A DNA stretch of 30,019 nucleotides, taken from Amphimedon queenslandica. Taxonomy: Eukaryota > Porifera > Demospongiae > Haplosclerida > Niphatidae. The DNA lies in assembly GCF_000090795.2 (NCBI RefSeq), contig NW_003546268.1, positions 409,920-439,938 on the forward strand. The letters are read 5' to 3'. Made by a program: the position numbers and the translations under genes. Shown piece by piece: positions 20,831-30,019 of the stretch (positions within the stretch are counted from its first letter, which is position 1; every line of letters begins with the position of its first letter). The notes under the pieces were generated by a model, which saw nothing but the letters and a program-made list of their open reading frames with translations, was not told the origin of the DNA and did no database searches.

Positions 20831-21189
20831 GTGGGCGCATCAAAAACGTCTGCCAAATGCACTCCTAGAGAAGTTTTCTTGAGTCTTCAAGGTTGAGACA
20901 AAGCCAGTACAGACATTTAATGCTCGCAAGACAATTTTCTTTGCCACATAACATGGACTTGGCTGCCCGATGATCAATATAAGAACATCTCTGGGCACTA
21001 AAGGACAGCAAAATGCCGACAATGGTGGTAAAGGAGTTTTGTGAGTCTGTTCCACAACAGGTAGAGCAGTTTCATTTCTTCTCTGGTTCTCACGTAGTAC
21101 TGCTAGCCATTGTGAAGCCAACCAATTGACACTCACTTCTGGTGCTGTATGCAATATAACGGAACAGGCGGTGCCTTTGATGCGCCCAC
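20831..21189. mobile_element. 359-base inverted-repeat element filled by one open frame
   Basis: The ends GTGGGCGCATCAAA (20831-20844) and TTTGATGCGCCCAC (21176-21189) are perfect 14-base inverted repeats. A 104-codon open frame on the minus strand (21154-20840) spans nearly the whole element and stops inside the left repeat. Its product (MHTAPEVSVNWLASQWLAVL at the start) has no family I recognise. It may be a chance frame in a GC-richer MITE. Confidence 0.7.
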
Positions 21190-21735
21190 GTAGTGTACTA
21201 TAAATGTACTTTCAGCTGTCAGAGATCTACTGAGATGAAGAGATCCAATGAGATGAAGAGGCATTATAGCCAGAAAGGCTGATTGAATCATAAATCTTTA
21301 CCGTCACTATGCAGCTATGGAATATATTGACTCCTAAGTGTTGGTTTTGTGAGCCATGTTACAAACAAAACTCCATTGAACCAATACATGTACTTAGAGC
21401 CAGTTAGCCACATCTTTTGGAATGCTGTCAAAAGACTAACACAGAAGTTTGAGGACAGTGAACTTGTCTTTGGTGGTTGAACTGTTTCACTTAAGCTATT
21501 TTAATAGGTATTGACTGGTAGTAAATGACTTTAAAAACTCGCGTCATAAAAAGTACCTTTCTTTCTCAGTTACAGACAGTGTAAAGAGACGAAGTGCTAT
21601 GCAACATTAATTTATTGCCTACTTTTATTTCCTGTTAAATTTGATTCATTTAACTTTGTTTTATTTATAATCAAATTGTAATTTTGAACTTGGTTGAGCA
21701 ACCCATTCATGCCTTTGAATGCCACATCCTACATG
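21190..21735. other. Spacer with no gene recognised
   Basis: Includes a short direct repeat of GAGATGAAGAG near 21,233 and 21,252. Nothing else is supported. Confidence 0.4.
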
Positions 21736-21993
21736 TGCCGTATATCCTTAAATGAAAGCTGGATGCGAATAAACTCCGAGGTAGCAATTATAATTGGAGT
21801 ATAAATATGCGAACTAGCCCTCACGTTAATCAGATGCCTTTTGGATACTTCCCTAGGATCCTGAAGTGAAATGTGAGGTCACTGTTGGAATCCGGCTTTA
21901 GACCCAAGTTTTTTTATTAAAAAAATTTTTTTTGAGGTCCAAAGACCATTTTAGGAAATAGACATCTGGGCTTTTATTTAAGGAAATACAGTA
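21736..21993. mobile_element. MITE-like element, about 258 bases
   Basis: The left end CCGTATATCCTTAAATGAAAGC and the complement of the right end, CTGTATTTCCTTAAATAAAAGC, pair with four changes. The inside contains GAATAAACTCCGAGG and A/T homopolymers. There is no coding capacity. Confidence 0.75.
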
Positions 21994-22335
21994 TGTTCAC
22001 AAAGGACTTGTCTTTTGTACCAGTACCATTTTTACGGTTAAAGATTGATGGCATGGCATAGCCAGTCAAGTCACCTCACTGTATGTGCAGTATGTCTCTT
22101 TAGCATTTCCAGCAATAGTCACTACTTGCCTTTAATCGAAGCTTTTTATAAGCTTCCCAGTCATTTTAGATGTTTTTGATGTGGCACTTGAAAGTGAGCT
22201 GGTACTTGATGTTATAGAAGTTAGATGTACAAAAATAGAAAAATTTCATGAAGTCAGACGTAGCAATAATTTTATGGTATAGTCTTGTTACTATAAAATT
22301 AATAGTCAATCTCTTTCCTTCCCTGCTCATAATTT

Positions 22336-22711
22336 CAGTAGTATACCGTACTAAGGGGTTATTAAGCGCCCTTCGTTGTTAAGCACCTAGTTCTTATTAG
22401 GCGCCTAGCTCAATGTAGCTCTTAGCATGGGTTTGTTAAGCACAGTACGAAACAGTAGGAGTCCAAGCAGTAGGAGTTACAGCAGTAGGAGTCTAGACAC
22501 TTTTTATAAGCGTTGTGGCCACGAACCAGAATGTCAAAAGATCATTCTTCACCACCCGCCATTGTAAAGCCAGTAAAATGATTAATTAATTATTATTTTA
22601 AACCACACCTACTGTATTTATTAAGCGCTGAGTCATTATTAAGCACCCGTTTTTCTGTCATTTTCTGCCTAAGCGCCTACGCTTAATAACCCGTTAGTAT
22701 GGTATGTACTG
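22336..22711. mobile_element. MITE-like element just upstream of MSH4
   Basis: The left end reads TACTAAGGGGTTATTAAGCG and the complement of the right end TACTAACGGGTTATTAAGCG. The match extends outward to CAGTA with a one-base gap. Inside, TTAAGCRCC or TTAGGCGCC recurs at least six times in both orientations. It ends 20 bases before the likely MSH4 start codon, so it may provide promoter or 5' leader sequence. Confidence 0.8.
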
Positions 22712-22730
22712 TAATGTTTGGCTTAGTAAT

Positions 22731-25700
22731 ATGCATGTACTTTTTTCTCTATTAGCCATTCATCGTCAAAATTCATCAATTTCAGCTACACCATCTACTC
22801 CTAGCCTTCAATCTGCAGTCATTGTTGGTAAGTTTTAATGAATTATTAGTGAAAGATTTTAATGCTGCTTCAGCCATTGTTGAAGGCAGAGGACATGCAC
22901 GTGGAGAAATAGGAATGGCTAGTATTGACTTGAAGAACCCAGAGTTGATTCTCTCTCAAGTAATTGAAGATGTAGTACATATTGATACTGATAGTATGTT
23001 GTACACATAGTTTCCTGACAGACAGACTTATGTTAAAGTACTTACTAAATTGGAAGTTTTGAATCCAATAGAGGTCGGCTTGCTTTGATAGAATTAGTGA
23101 TTTTCACTCTATTGCATGTAGATAATAATGCCCAACACAGCTTGTGAAGGTGATTCTACTACAAACCTCTTTCATAAGATTAGTAACTATTGTCCTCGTG
23201 TAAATTTAGCTACAGTGCAGAGAAAATACTTTAATGAAGGGAAAGGCAAGCAACTGTTGAATGTTACATGTAAGTGTATAGTTCCTTTTTGTTTAGGACT
23301 TCAGATGGTGCGTCAGTTTGTTGTCTCTGATTATAATAGTGTTGAGCTAGAAATTGTGACGAAGTTTGTCATGAATTGTTAATTTATTATATCAATTCTT
23401 GTTAGGTATTACTGTCTTGCTGCTGCTGCTGTGAGACTTGTGCGTGTGTGTATAATTTGTGTGATTGTATATTTAGGCACTATTGAAATATGTGGAATTT
23501 ATACAAAACACAGTCTTTGTGTCAAATTCACTGAAAGTAATTTTTCGAGGCAGTGAACAGACTACAATGATAGGTACAGTATATGACTTCAGACATTGAG
23601 TATTTAAAACAAGAAGCGTTATTGAGCTAATTCAGAAACTATACTACATTATGAATTTGAGAGCACAGCTTATTTCTATTTTTTTTGCTTTTGTCAAGGC
23701 AGTCTAAATTTGTAGATGCAAATTGCTTTATGTATTTCATGTCACTAAATGCATTGCTGTTTTACCCTTGAATTTTTATTTTTTAATGTTGGTGAAGAAA
23801 GGAATGTACCATGAAGCTTTATCAATTTTAGATGTTGCTACTGTTAAAAACCTTGAGTTGATATCTAATATGCATGATCCCAAGTCATCTCATTCTCTTT
23901 TTGGAATATTAAACTACACTAAAACACAGCAAGGAGGTTAGATGGCTACATGTACATGTGTACATATAGGTTGCTCATGTGCTGTTTTTGTATAAAAAGC
24001 TAGGTTATTGAGATCAAATATACTGCAACCTCCTTGTAGTAAGTATAACAAGCCATATATATTTAATTCTCACATATATATATAGGCCTAGAGACTATAA
24101 AACTTCGACAAAAATGTGTTCAAGGTAATCTATATTTGTTGATGATTAATGTTAGCCTATTTTTGTAGAGTTCATTGATAATGAAGTCAGCTATTTATTT
24201 TTTATTATGAAAAATTGTGTGCCCTAATTGTTAGGATATATTTTTTGCAGTGGAATCAGGTATGGTCTATGCTATTAATCTGTCATTGATTTTGTTTTAG
24301 TATTAAAGCGATTTTTAGATGTAGATCATCTAATATCATTATTAGTCCAGATTCCTAAAAATGAAACAGTGAAAAGCGCTGAAAATAAAATTAACTTAGT
24401 TATATATGTGAAGCACTGTCTTGAGCTAGTCATTTCTCTTCAAGATGCTATTAGTACAAGTCAAAATCCTCTCTTGAAGACATTTAATGAAGTATATTGC
24501 TCATGACACTAAATAGAAATTGCAGTGTTAATTCATTATTAGATTTTAAGTGATAAACGTTTTCCAGATTTGCTGCAGGAAATACAGAAGATTGTTCATG
24601 ACGATACTCATTATCAGAAAGGATCTTTGAATATGAGGGCTCAAAAGTGTTTTGCTGTTAAAGTGAGTTTCATAATAATAGTGATTTGCACTTACCTTTT
24701 GTTACAGGCTAACTTAAATGGTAAGTTTTGAAGTCATTTTTGAAATTTTCTCTTTAAGGGTATCTTGATGTTGCACGTAAAACTTACTCTGAAACTATTG
24801 ATGACATTGACGGTTAGTTGTATGTTTGAAATGAAGCGAAAACAATGTATCCATAGAATTAATGACTCAATTAAGAGAGAATGAAACGCTAATGTTGAAG
24901 ACTGCTTACAACAATACAAGGGGCTTTTTCATTCAAATAACTGGATTTACAAAGTATGCCTTTGTGAAATTATATCATTATTTATCATTCGTATAAAGTG
25001 GCCAAGATTTAGACATTGAAAGCCTTCCACCAGTTTTTATAAAAGCTGTTAAAACCAAGACGTCAATTAATTGCACAACAGCTGATTTGGTAAGTTGCCA
25101 ATGATAAACATATTTGGGCTTTCAGTCGTACATTTTTGATGATATATTTCTAATCATGATTTTGAATGATAATATTATTTTTATAGATAAAGATGAATGG
25201 TGAGTTTACCCTTTTATACTTATGGAGTGTTTAATTGTTACTACTTGTAGATCGTTGTTCTGAATCATTGAATGAAATTTATATAATGACTAATGTGTAA
25301 GGCTTCTATGATAATTTTTAATTTTTATTTCTCTCAAGTGTTATTGGTGGCTTATTGGACGTGTTGCGAAAGAATATAGGATGCTTATACAAGTTGTCAG
25401 AGTGTGTGGCAATGCTAGACCTACTGCTCTCTTTAGCCCATACCTGTACTGTTTCCAAGTACAGTAAGCTTCTCAAAAGATGCATCTCTTACTTTATACA
25501 ATATGCTAATTTAGCAATACCTGAGTTCACTGACACTTTAGCAATAAGGCAAGGGTTCCATCCTATTTTACAAAAGATAGCATTTGAAGACCTTGTTCCA
25601 AACAATGCTGTAATGTTGTGTTGCTATTCTGTATGTTAATTATAACAATTTTTTATAGTATGCATCTGATGAGACTAACTTCGTTATAGTTACTGGCCCA

Positions 25701-26818
25701 AACATGGTACAGCTAGCTATGTCAATATTTTCATTATCACTTTTCATTGTCAGAGTGGAAAATCTACTTACATGAAACAAGTTGCTTTGCTTCAAATAAT
25801 GGCCCAGATTGGTTGTTTTGTTCCAGCAGGTATTAGTGATCAGATGTATATGGTATATTTTGTTCTAGAATATGCTAGTTTTAGGCTTACCCACCAAGTT
25901 TTTTCTCGTATTGGTTCAGATAATGATATTGAAACTAATGCATCAACATTCACTGTTGAAGTAAAATTCTTTTTAATAGATTAGTTTATGTTTTTAGATG
26001 AGGGAGATCAATTACATATTACAGGTCAGTAGAGATTTCTGTATCTTTGAAATTAATATCCTTAGAATATCAGTGATGATTCACTTGTAGTCATTGATGA
26101 ACTGGGACGAGGAACAAGTAGTGAAGAGGGTGTTGGGTTGTGCTATGCAATTTGTGAAAAGCTTCTCATGACAAAAGTAAAATGCATGTACATTTCCTCT
26201 GCTGCTATTATAATTTGTAAAGGCTTTTACTTTTTTTGCAACTCATTTTCTTGAACTCACCCACTTGGAAACTTTATATCCAAATGTTGAAAAGTAAGGA
26301 TTGATATTTAATTTAAAATGTATCTTATTTTGTATATAGCTATCATTTTGAAATGAAAGTAAGAACGAACTCTTATTTTCCGATTATTGACTTTGCAGTA
26401 TAGTGTATCAGTTCCAGTGATGAAGTGTTTAGTGCTGCTTTTACTCATCATTTAGTTAGAGGTGAAGCAGAATCAACACATTACGGTAATTACTATGATG
26501 TGCACTTATCAGTATGGTTTTTTCGTTTTAGGCCTTAGTTTAGCATCCTTGTCAATGTTACCTCAATCAATACTAAATGATGCAGGTGAAATTATTAAAG
26601 AAATTCAGCTTCAGAAAGCAGTAATGCATGCATTACTTTTTTTATATGAACCATAATCACTTCATTCTTAGTCAAATCAGCCACAGTCCAAGGACTCTCT
26701 TGTACTTTTAAAAGCATGCAGACTTGGTACTAGGCTAGTACAAACAGTTCGTAGTTCAAAATTGGATCAAACTTCCCTTCGTGTCTTTTTGCAGCATCTG
26801 AAAGAACAATTTCAATGA
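22731..26818 (+). CDS. MSH4: MSH4, meiotic MutS homologue
   Basis: MSH4 pairs with MSH5 as a sliding clamp that stabilises Holliday junctions and promotes meiotic crossovers in the nucleus. It lacks the mismatch-binding domain of MSH2/3/6, and none is seen here. About 32 exons keep one frame to a TGA at 26816, giving about 804 codons against 936 in human. Landmarks: [17 protein letters not shown] (to 22,920), [24 protein letters not shown] (to 23,930), [28 protein letters not shown], Walker A GPNM/SGKST split by an intron (25,695-25,768), DIETNASTF, Walker [13 protein letters not shown] (near 26,095) and FATHFLEL (26,235). All ATPase residues are present. The start is an ATG at 22731, in frame with no stop before the family region; an acceptor at 22,755 and an unseen first exon are the alternative. 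The N-terminal tail is about 100 residues shorter than in human. Least certain splices are 23,263-23,304 and 24,217-24,300. Confidence 0.95.
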
Positions 26819-27033
26819 CACTAACTAAAAGAAATGCTCATAACCTTTACATGTACACGTACATCTTGGTATACACATTATATATACACAATATGGAATT
26901 ATTAATTTTAATTATTAATAATAATTAATAGGAATCGTAGGCGTGGTCTTACTAGTGCTGCATGCTGCTTTTTAGGTACAGAATTAAGAATCAAAGAAAG
27001 TAAAACAATACAGGATCTTAACGCTAGAAGTAA
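26819..27033. promoter_or_regulatory. Short MSH4-eIF4E spacer
   Basis: Only 215 bases separate the MSH4 stop from the eIF4E start, so MSH4 3' end signals and the eIF4E promoter and leader must share it. It contains ACATGTACACGTACAT and an AT-rich ATTATTAATAATAATTAAT run. No TATA box or polyadenylation signal was clearly assigned. Confidence 0.4.
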
Positions 27034-30019
27034 ATGGCTTCAAAGGAACCAGACAAACCATCAGTAAGAGACTTAGTTATGTAAGAGTGTCGGAAATAGT
27101 GTTAATGGCAATAAGCTACCATAACCCTGTATCCTCTTCAATTTTATGTGTCTGATACACTAGACGAGTGAGAGTGAAAAGTCTCAAGCTCCATTAATAG
27201 CGTCTGTACCAGCGGTAACACCAGAAAGACATCCATTACAGAACAAGTTAGTGAAAATTTTAATCATCGATTTATTATTTATGTAAAATATTTTGTTGAT
27301 TAATACATGTATTAATGTTTCGTTTCTTATTATGTATAAAGATTGATCATCTATTGAGTATTTAACTGAAGTTAGTGTTTAACATTTTGGGTTTAGTTTT
27401 TTTTGGAATGGTGATGTGACGCCTAATCATGAAAGTCACACGTACATGTAACTTCATGTACATGTTATGTCAGTGAAAACATTTTATTGAAACACTTGTA
27501 AACCCCTCATAGAATCTATTGCATCATACGTGTAGAAAAGAATGTTGTAGGTTTTATAAAATCAATGTTATTGAATGTTTGATTTTAGTGTAGGGGCACT
27601 CTAATACCCTGTTCACACTATCCTTCAGAACTTTACTGGAACTGAGTTTTGGGGAAGTATAGTGTAGTTTTATAACAAGTGTGAACATAGCTGAACTGCA
27701 CTGTAACCAAACCAAACCAGGCTAAAGTGGTCACCAAAATACATGTAGGTGCTCTGAAATGGTGTAGTTAAGTTTTAAAGTGAATTTGGTGTAGTTAAAT
27801 TGTGCAGTGTGAACTGCTACCAACATGGTTCTTTTATAACCAAAGTAATCTAATTAAGTACAGTTCTGTACAGCTGGGGAGGTAGTGTGAACACAGTATA
27901 AGGTGGTTATGCTGTGAGTTTTGTCGGATTAAAGATTAAACATTTTAAATATTTTGGTGTCTTGATTTTTGATATCTCTCGATTTTGAATTTTTGATGTA
28001 GGCACTATATTATTTTAATTTCCATTTAATGTAAAAACCGACGGTACATGTATTGTTAGACACTATGAACTATGATGCAGTGGGTAAACTTGCATGTACA
28101 TGTACAGTGAAACTTGTCTTAACGACCACTTGTATATGAAGACCACTTTTCTATTGCAACCAGATCATTTGGTCCCAGCTATTTACTCATTAAACTACAT
28201 AGCAACTTTCCCCTCTAATGCATCCACCTGTCTATCCCGTTATCTGACCGGTTCTTTAGGTCCCCTGTCCATAGCCTCTCATGGAAATTTACTTCCCTAT
28301 AGCAACCAGTGGGTGCGGCCAGTCAATTAATTGACTGGCTGCACCCACAAGATAATTAATTGACCAACCACTCCTACTAGATTTACTCATGCTGCTTTGA
28401 TCTCTTTTATGTTTTCTTAGAGAAAACTACTCAAGAAGAAGAAAACTACTCTTGGAGACTTTTATTGATAACTACATGTACATGTAGATATATTTGTATA
28501 GAAAGAAGGAGTGATGTATTAGTTATTCAATGTGCATATGTGTATTGAAATGATAAGTGTACCTGCGTATAAGGACCAAAACATATAAAGGGCCATGGTC
28601 TCTTGATAGACAGGTTACCCTATCTACAGACCACGTCTCTATTAAGACCAAGTTTTTCTGGCCCATAGGTGGTCGCTTTAGACAAGTTTCACTGTATGTA
28701 GGTATTTTTAATGTCAATTATTTAATCCAAGTGATTACTGTAGGTGGGTTTTGTGGTATTTGAAAAATGACAAGCAAAAAGAATGGAAAGACAATTTAAG
28801 AAAGATCATTTGCATTGATACGGTGAGTTTTAACACTGTAATTTTAATTTTTGTTTGTCTTCTTTAGCATTTACATTATTAATATGAAGTATTTTCTAAC
28901 TATTGTTGCAATTAGATTTTTTTGTTTCCTTCGTTTCTTTTGGATGCATACATGTATCTCATTTTGGTTTTCCACTCTCATTGCTTACATGGAGATCTAG
29001 TTATACATGAGATACTTACCGATGCATCTGGGCCTGTACTATAATGTCATTGGTTGACTGTTGCACTAGAAACCATTTATTTTGACAGTCTTTCTGTTTT
29101 TTTGTTTATATTTGAACCTACAATGTATACTTTATGAACATGTCCATCATAATATAATTTTGGTGATGTACAACTTCCTCTGAATGGAATAACTACATGT
29201 ACATGTATATGAATATTAATCATCTGTGAAACTCTGTTTTAATAGGACGTTATGTTAATTGTTACCTTTAGATTTAATTGTAAACAATTCTGCATGTAAA
29301 TCTTTTTTTTGTATAGACTATTAATCTTAATTATTTGTCATAATTTTAATACTAGTAACCATATTTATATCAATGTTGAGTAATTATTATTGCTATTATA
29401 CATGTAGATGTATAAGCCTCAACTGTATGAAACTATTCTTGCAGTACAAACATTAATTTTACCCCCAATTTTATTTATTAGGTTGAAGACTTTTGGTCGT
29501 AAGTTGTATGAATTTTTGAAAATTGTAATGTGTGTGATCTTCAATCATGTAGTGTGTACAATCATATCAAGCCACCAAGCCAAATTAGCAGTGGGTGTGA
29601 CTACATGCTATTTAAAGTAAATAAGTGTTTTTGACATGCAAACATTAACCTTTTTATTAGGAAGGTATTGAACCAATGTGGGAAGACAAAACAAACAAAG
29701 ATGGTGGTAGGTGGTTGTTAAATATTGATAAAAGAGACAGAAAAGATGGAGTTTTAGACAATGTTTGGATGGAGACAGTTAAGTCTGCAGGAAAATTGGA
29801 AGAATGTTTATTTTGTTGCATCCTATAGTTAATGTGCTTGATTGGGGAAATTTTTGATGACAGTAGTGATGATATCTGTGGAGCTGTGGCACAGAATAGA
29901 ACAAAAGGAGACAAAATATCTATTTGGACTAGAGTTGCAAAAAATAAAGACCATGTTCACAGAATAGGGTACGTTATAAAATTTTTCTATTAAAAATTGT
30001 TTTTTGGAATAGTCATGTA
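27034..30019 (+). CDS. EIF4E: eIF4E, mRNA cap-binding initiation factor (3' end outside)
   Basis: eIF4E binds the 5' cap of mRNA in the cytoplasm and brings it to eIF4G. Exons: 27034-27063 (MASKEPDKPS), 27164-27246 (ends HPLQNK), 28744-28822 (WVLWYLKNDKQKEWKDNLR), 29482-29498 (VEDFW), 29553-29616 (VYNHIKPPSQISSGCDYMLF), 29661-29777 (EGIEPMWEDKTNKDGGRWLL) and 29829-29968 (LMCLIGEIFDDSSDDICGAV, GDKISIWTR). All joins are GT-AG and phase-consistent. The two cap-stacking tryptophans (WYLKND region and EPMWED), the following Glu and the HPLQNxW motif are present. The final exon or exons (after HRIG, normally RVYKERL) lie beyond the window. The 17-base fourth exon is unusually small. Intron 2 is long (1,497 bases) because of inserted elements. 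No damage was found, so it is likely functional. Confidence 0.95.
27604..27900. mobile_element. MITE-like element in eIF4E intron 2
   Basis: The left end ATACCCTGTTCACACTATCC and the complement of the right end TATACTGTGTTCACACTACC share TGTTCACACTA. Internal repeats of GTGTGAAC and GTGTAGTTAA are present; there is no coding capacity. Confidence 0.75.
28103..28696. mobile_element. Tc1/mariner-like MITE in eIF4E intron 2
   Basis: 28105-28694 starts CAGTGAAACTTGTCTTAACG and ends with the complement of CAGTGAAACTTGTCTAAAGC. TA lies immediately outside both ends (28103-28104, 28695-28696), the target duplication of Tc1/mariner/pogo elements. No transposase is present; open frames across it on both strands are products of its inverted ends. 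Confidence 0.85.
28310..28347. repeat. 38-base near-perfect palindrome
   Basis: Arms of 19 bases meet with no spacer at 28328/28329, with one mismatch (centre GTCAATTAATTGAC). It lies inside the Tc1/mariner-like MITE. Confidence 0.9.
28823..29481. other. eIF4E intron 3
   Basis: 659-base intron, AT-rich, with TACATGTACATGTA at 29,194. No second gene seen. Confidence 0.6.

Noticed and set aside
25610-25658. Continuation of the MSH4 exon past 25609
   Set aside because: It would break the conserved ITGPNM region; a GT-AG intron restores the family alignment exactly.
28523-28763. Open frames on both strands
   Set aside because: They read through the inverted end of the Tc1/mariner-like MITE and into the eIF4E exon; no family resemblance.
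29657-29914. 85-codon minus-strand open frame
   Set aside because: It is the exact antisense of two eIF4E exons.

Overview
The window looks like animal nuclear DNA, most likely from a marine sponge (a demosponge such as Amphimedon). It is AT-rich, and its genes are cut into many small exons by GT-AG introns of mostly 35-60 bases. It is full of short inverted-repeat elements and carries a DIRS-type retrotransposon. The species call is inference from gene structure and remembered sponge sequence style, not from a search. No prokaryotic operon, CRISPR array, rRNA or tRNA was recognised.

Left part, about 1-11,700: a decayed gene neighbourhood. The minus strand carries exons that match, in order, the C-terminal ubiquitin-like half of the deubiquitinase USP47. 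The longest copy runs from 8,475 down to about 4,975. Two shorter, more damaged copies of its last exons lie at 3,771-4,140 and 44-480. Upstream on the same strand are unassigned exons (10,029-8,900), a CARD-like helical exon (11,372-11,109) and a Death domain (11,695-11,405). No USP catalytic domain was found between them. Between copies A and B, on the plus strand, is the C-terminal half of a HELZ2-like helicase (799-2,065) with an in-frame stop and no Walker A exon. Most of these exons carry stops or frameshifts.

Middle part, about 11,750-22,711: mainly mobile DNA. It holds a 725-base terminal-inverted-repeat element with a 5-base target duplication, a composite fold-back structure with a nested 330-base MITE and a 21-base minisatellite, a degraded minus-strand DIRS-like retrotransposon (gag, RNase H, tyrosine recombinase; the RT catalytic core is deleted), and several further MITE-like elements and hairpins. 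One short open stretch (12,812-13,145) may belong to an unrecognised membrane protein.

Right part, 22,731-30,019: two well-preserved plus-strand genes. MSH4, the meiotic MutS homologue, can be followed through about 32 exons to a stop at 26,818, giving about 804 codons with no break in frame. It includes a 34-base intron and a 9-base microexon. About 215 bases later the translation initiation factor eIF4E starts at 27,034 and runs off the right edge after seven exons. Its second intron (1.5 kb) holds two MITEs, one of them Tc1/mariner-like with TA duplications. The two intact genes are housekeeping or meiotic genes with no evident functional link to each other or to the decayed left part.
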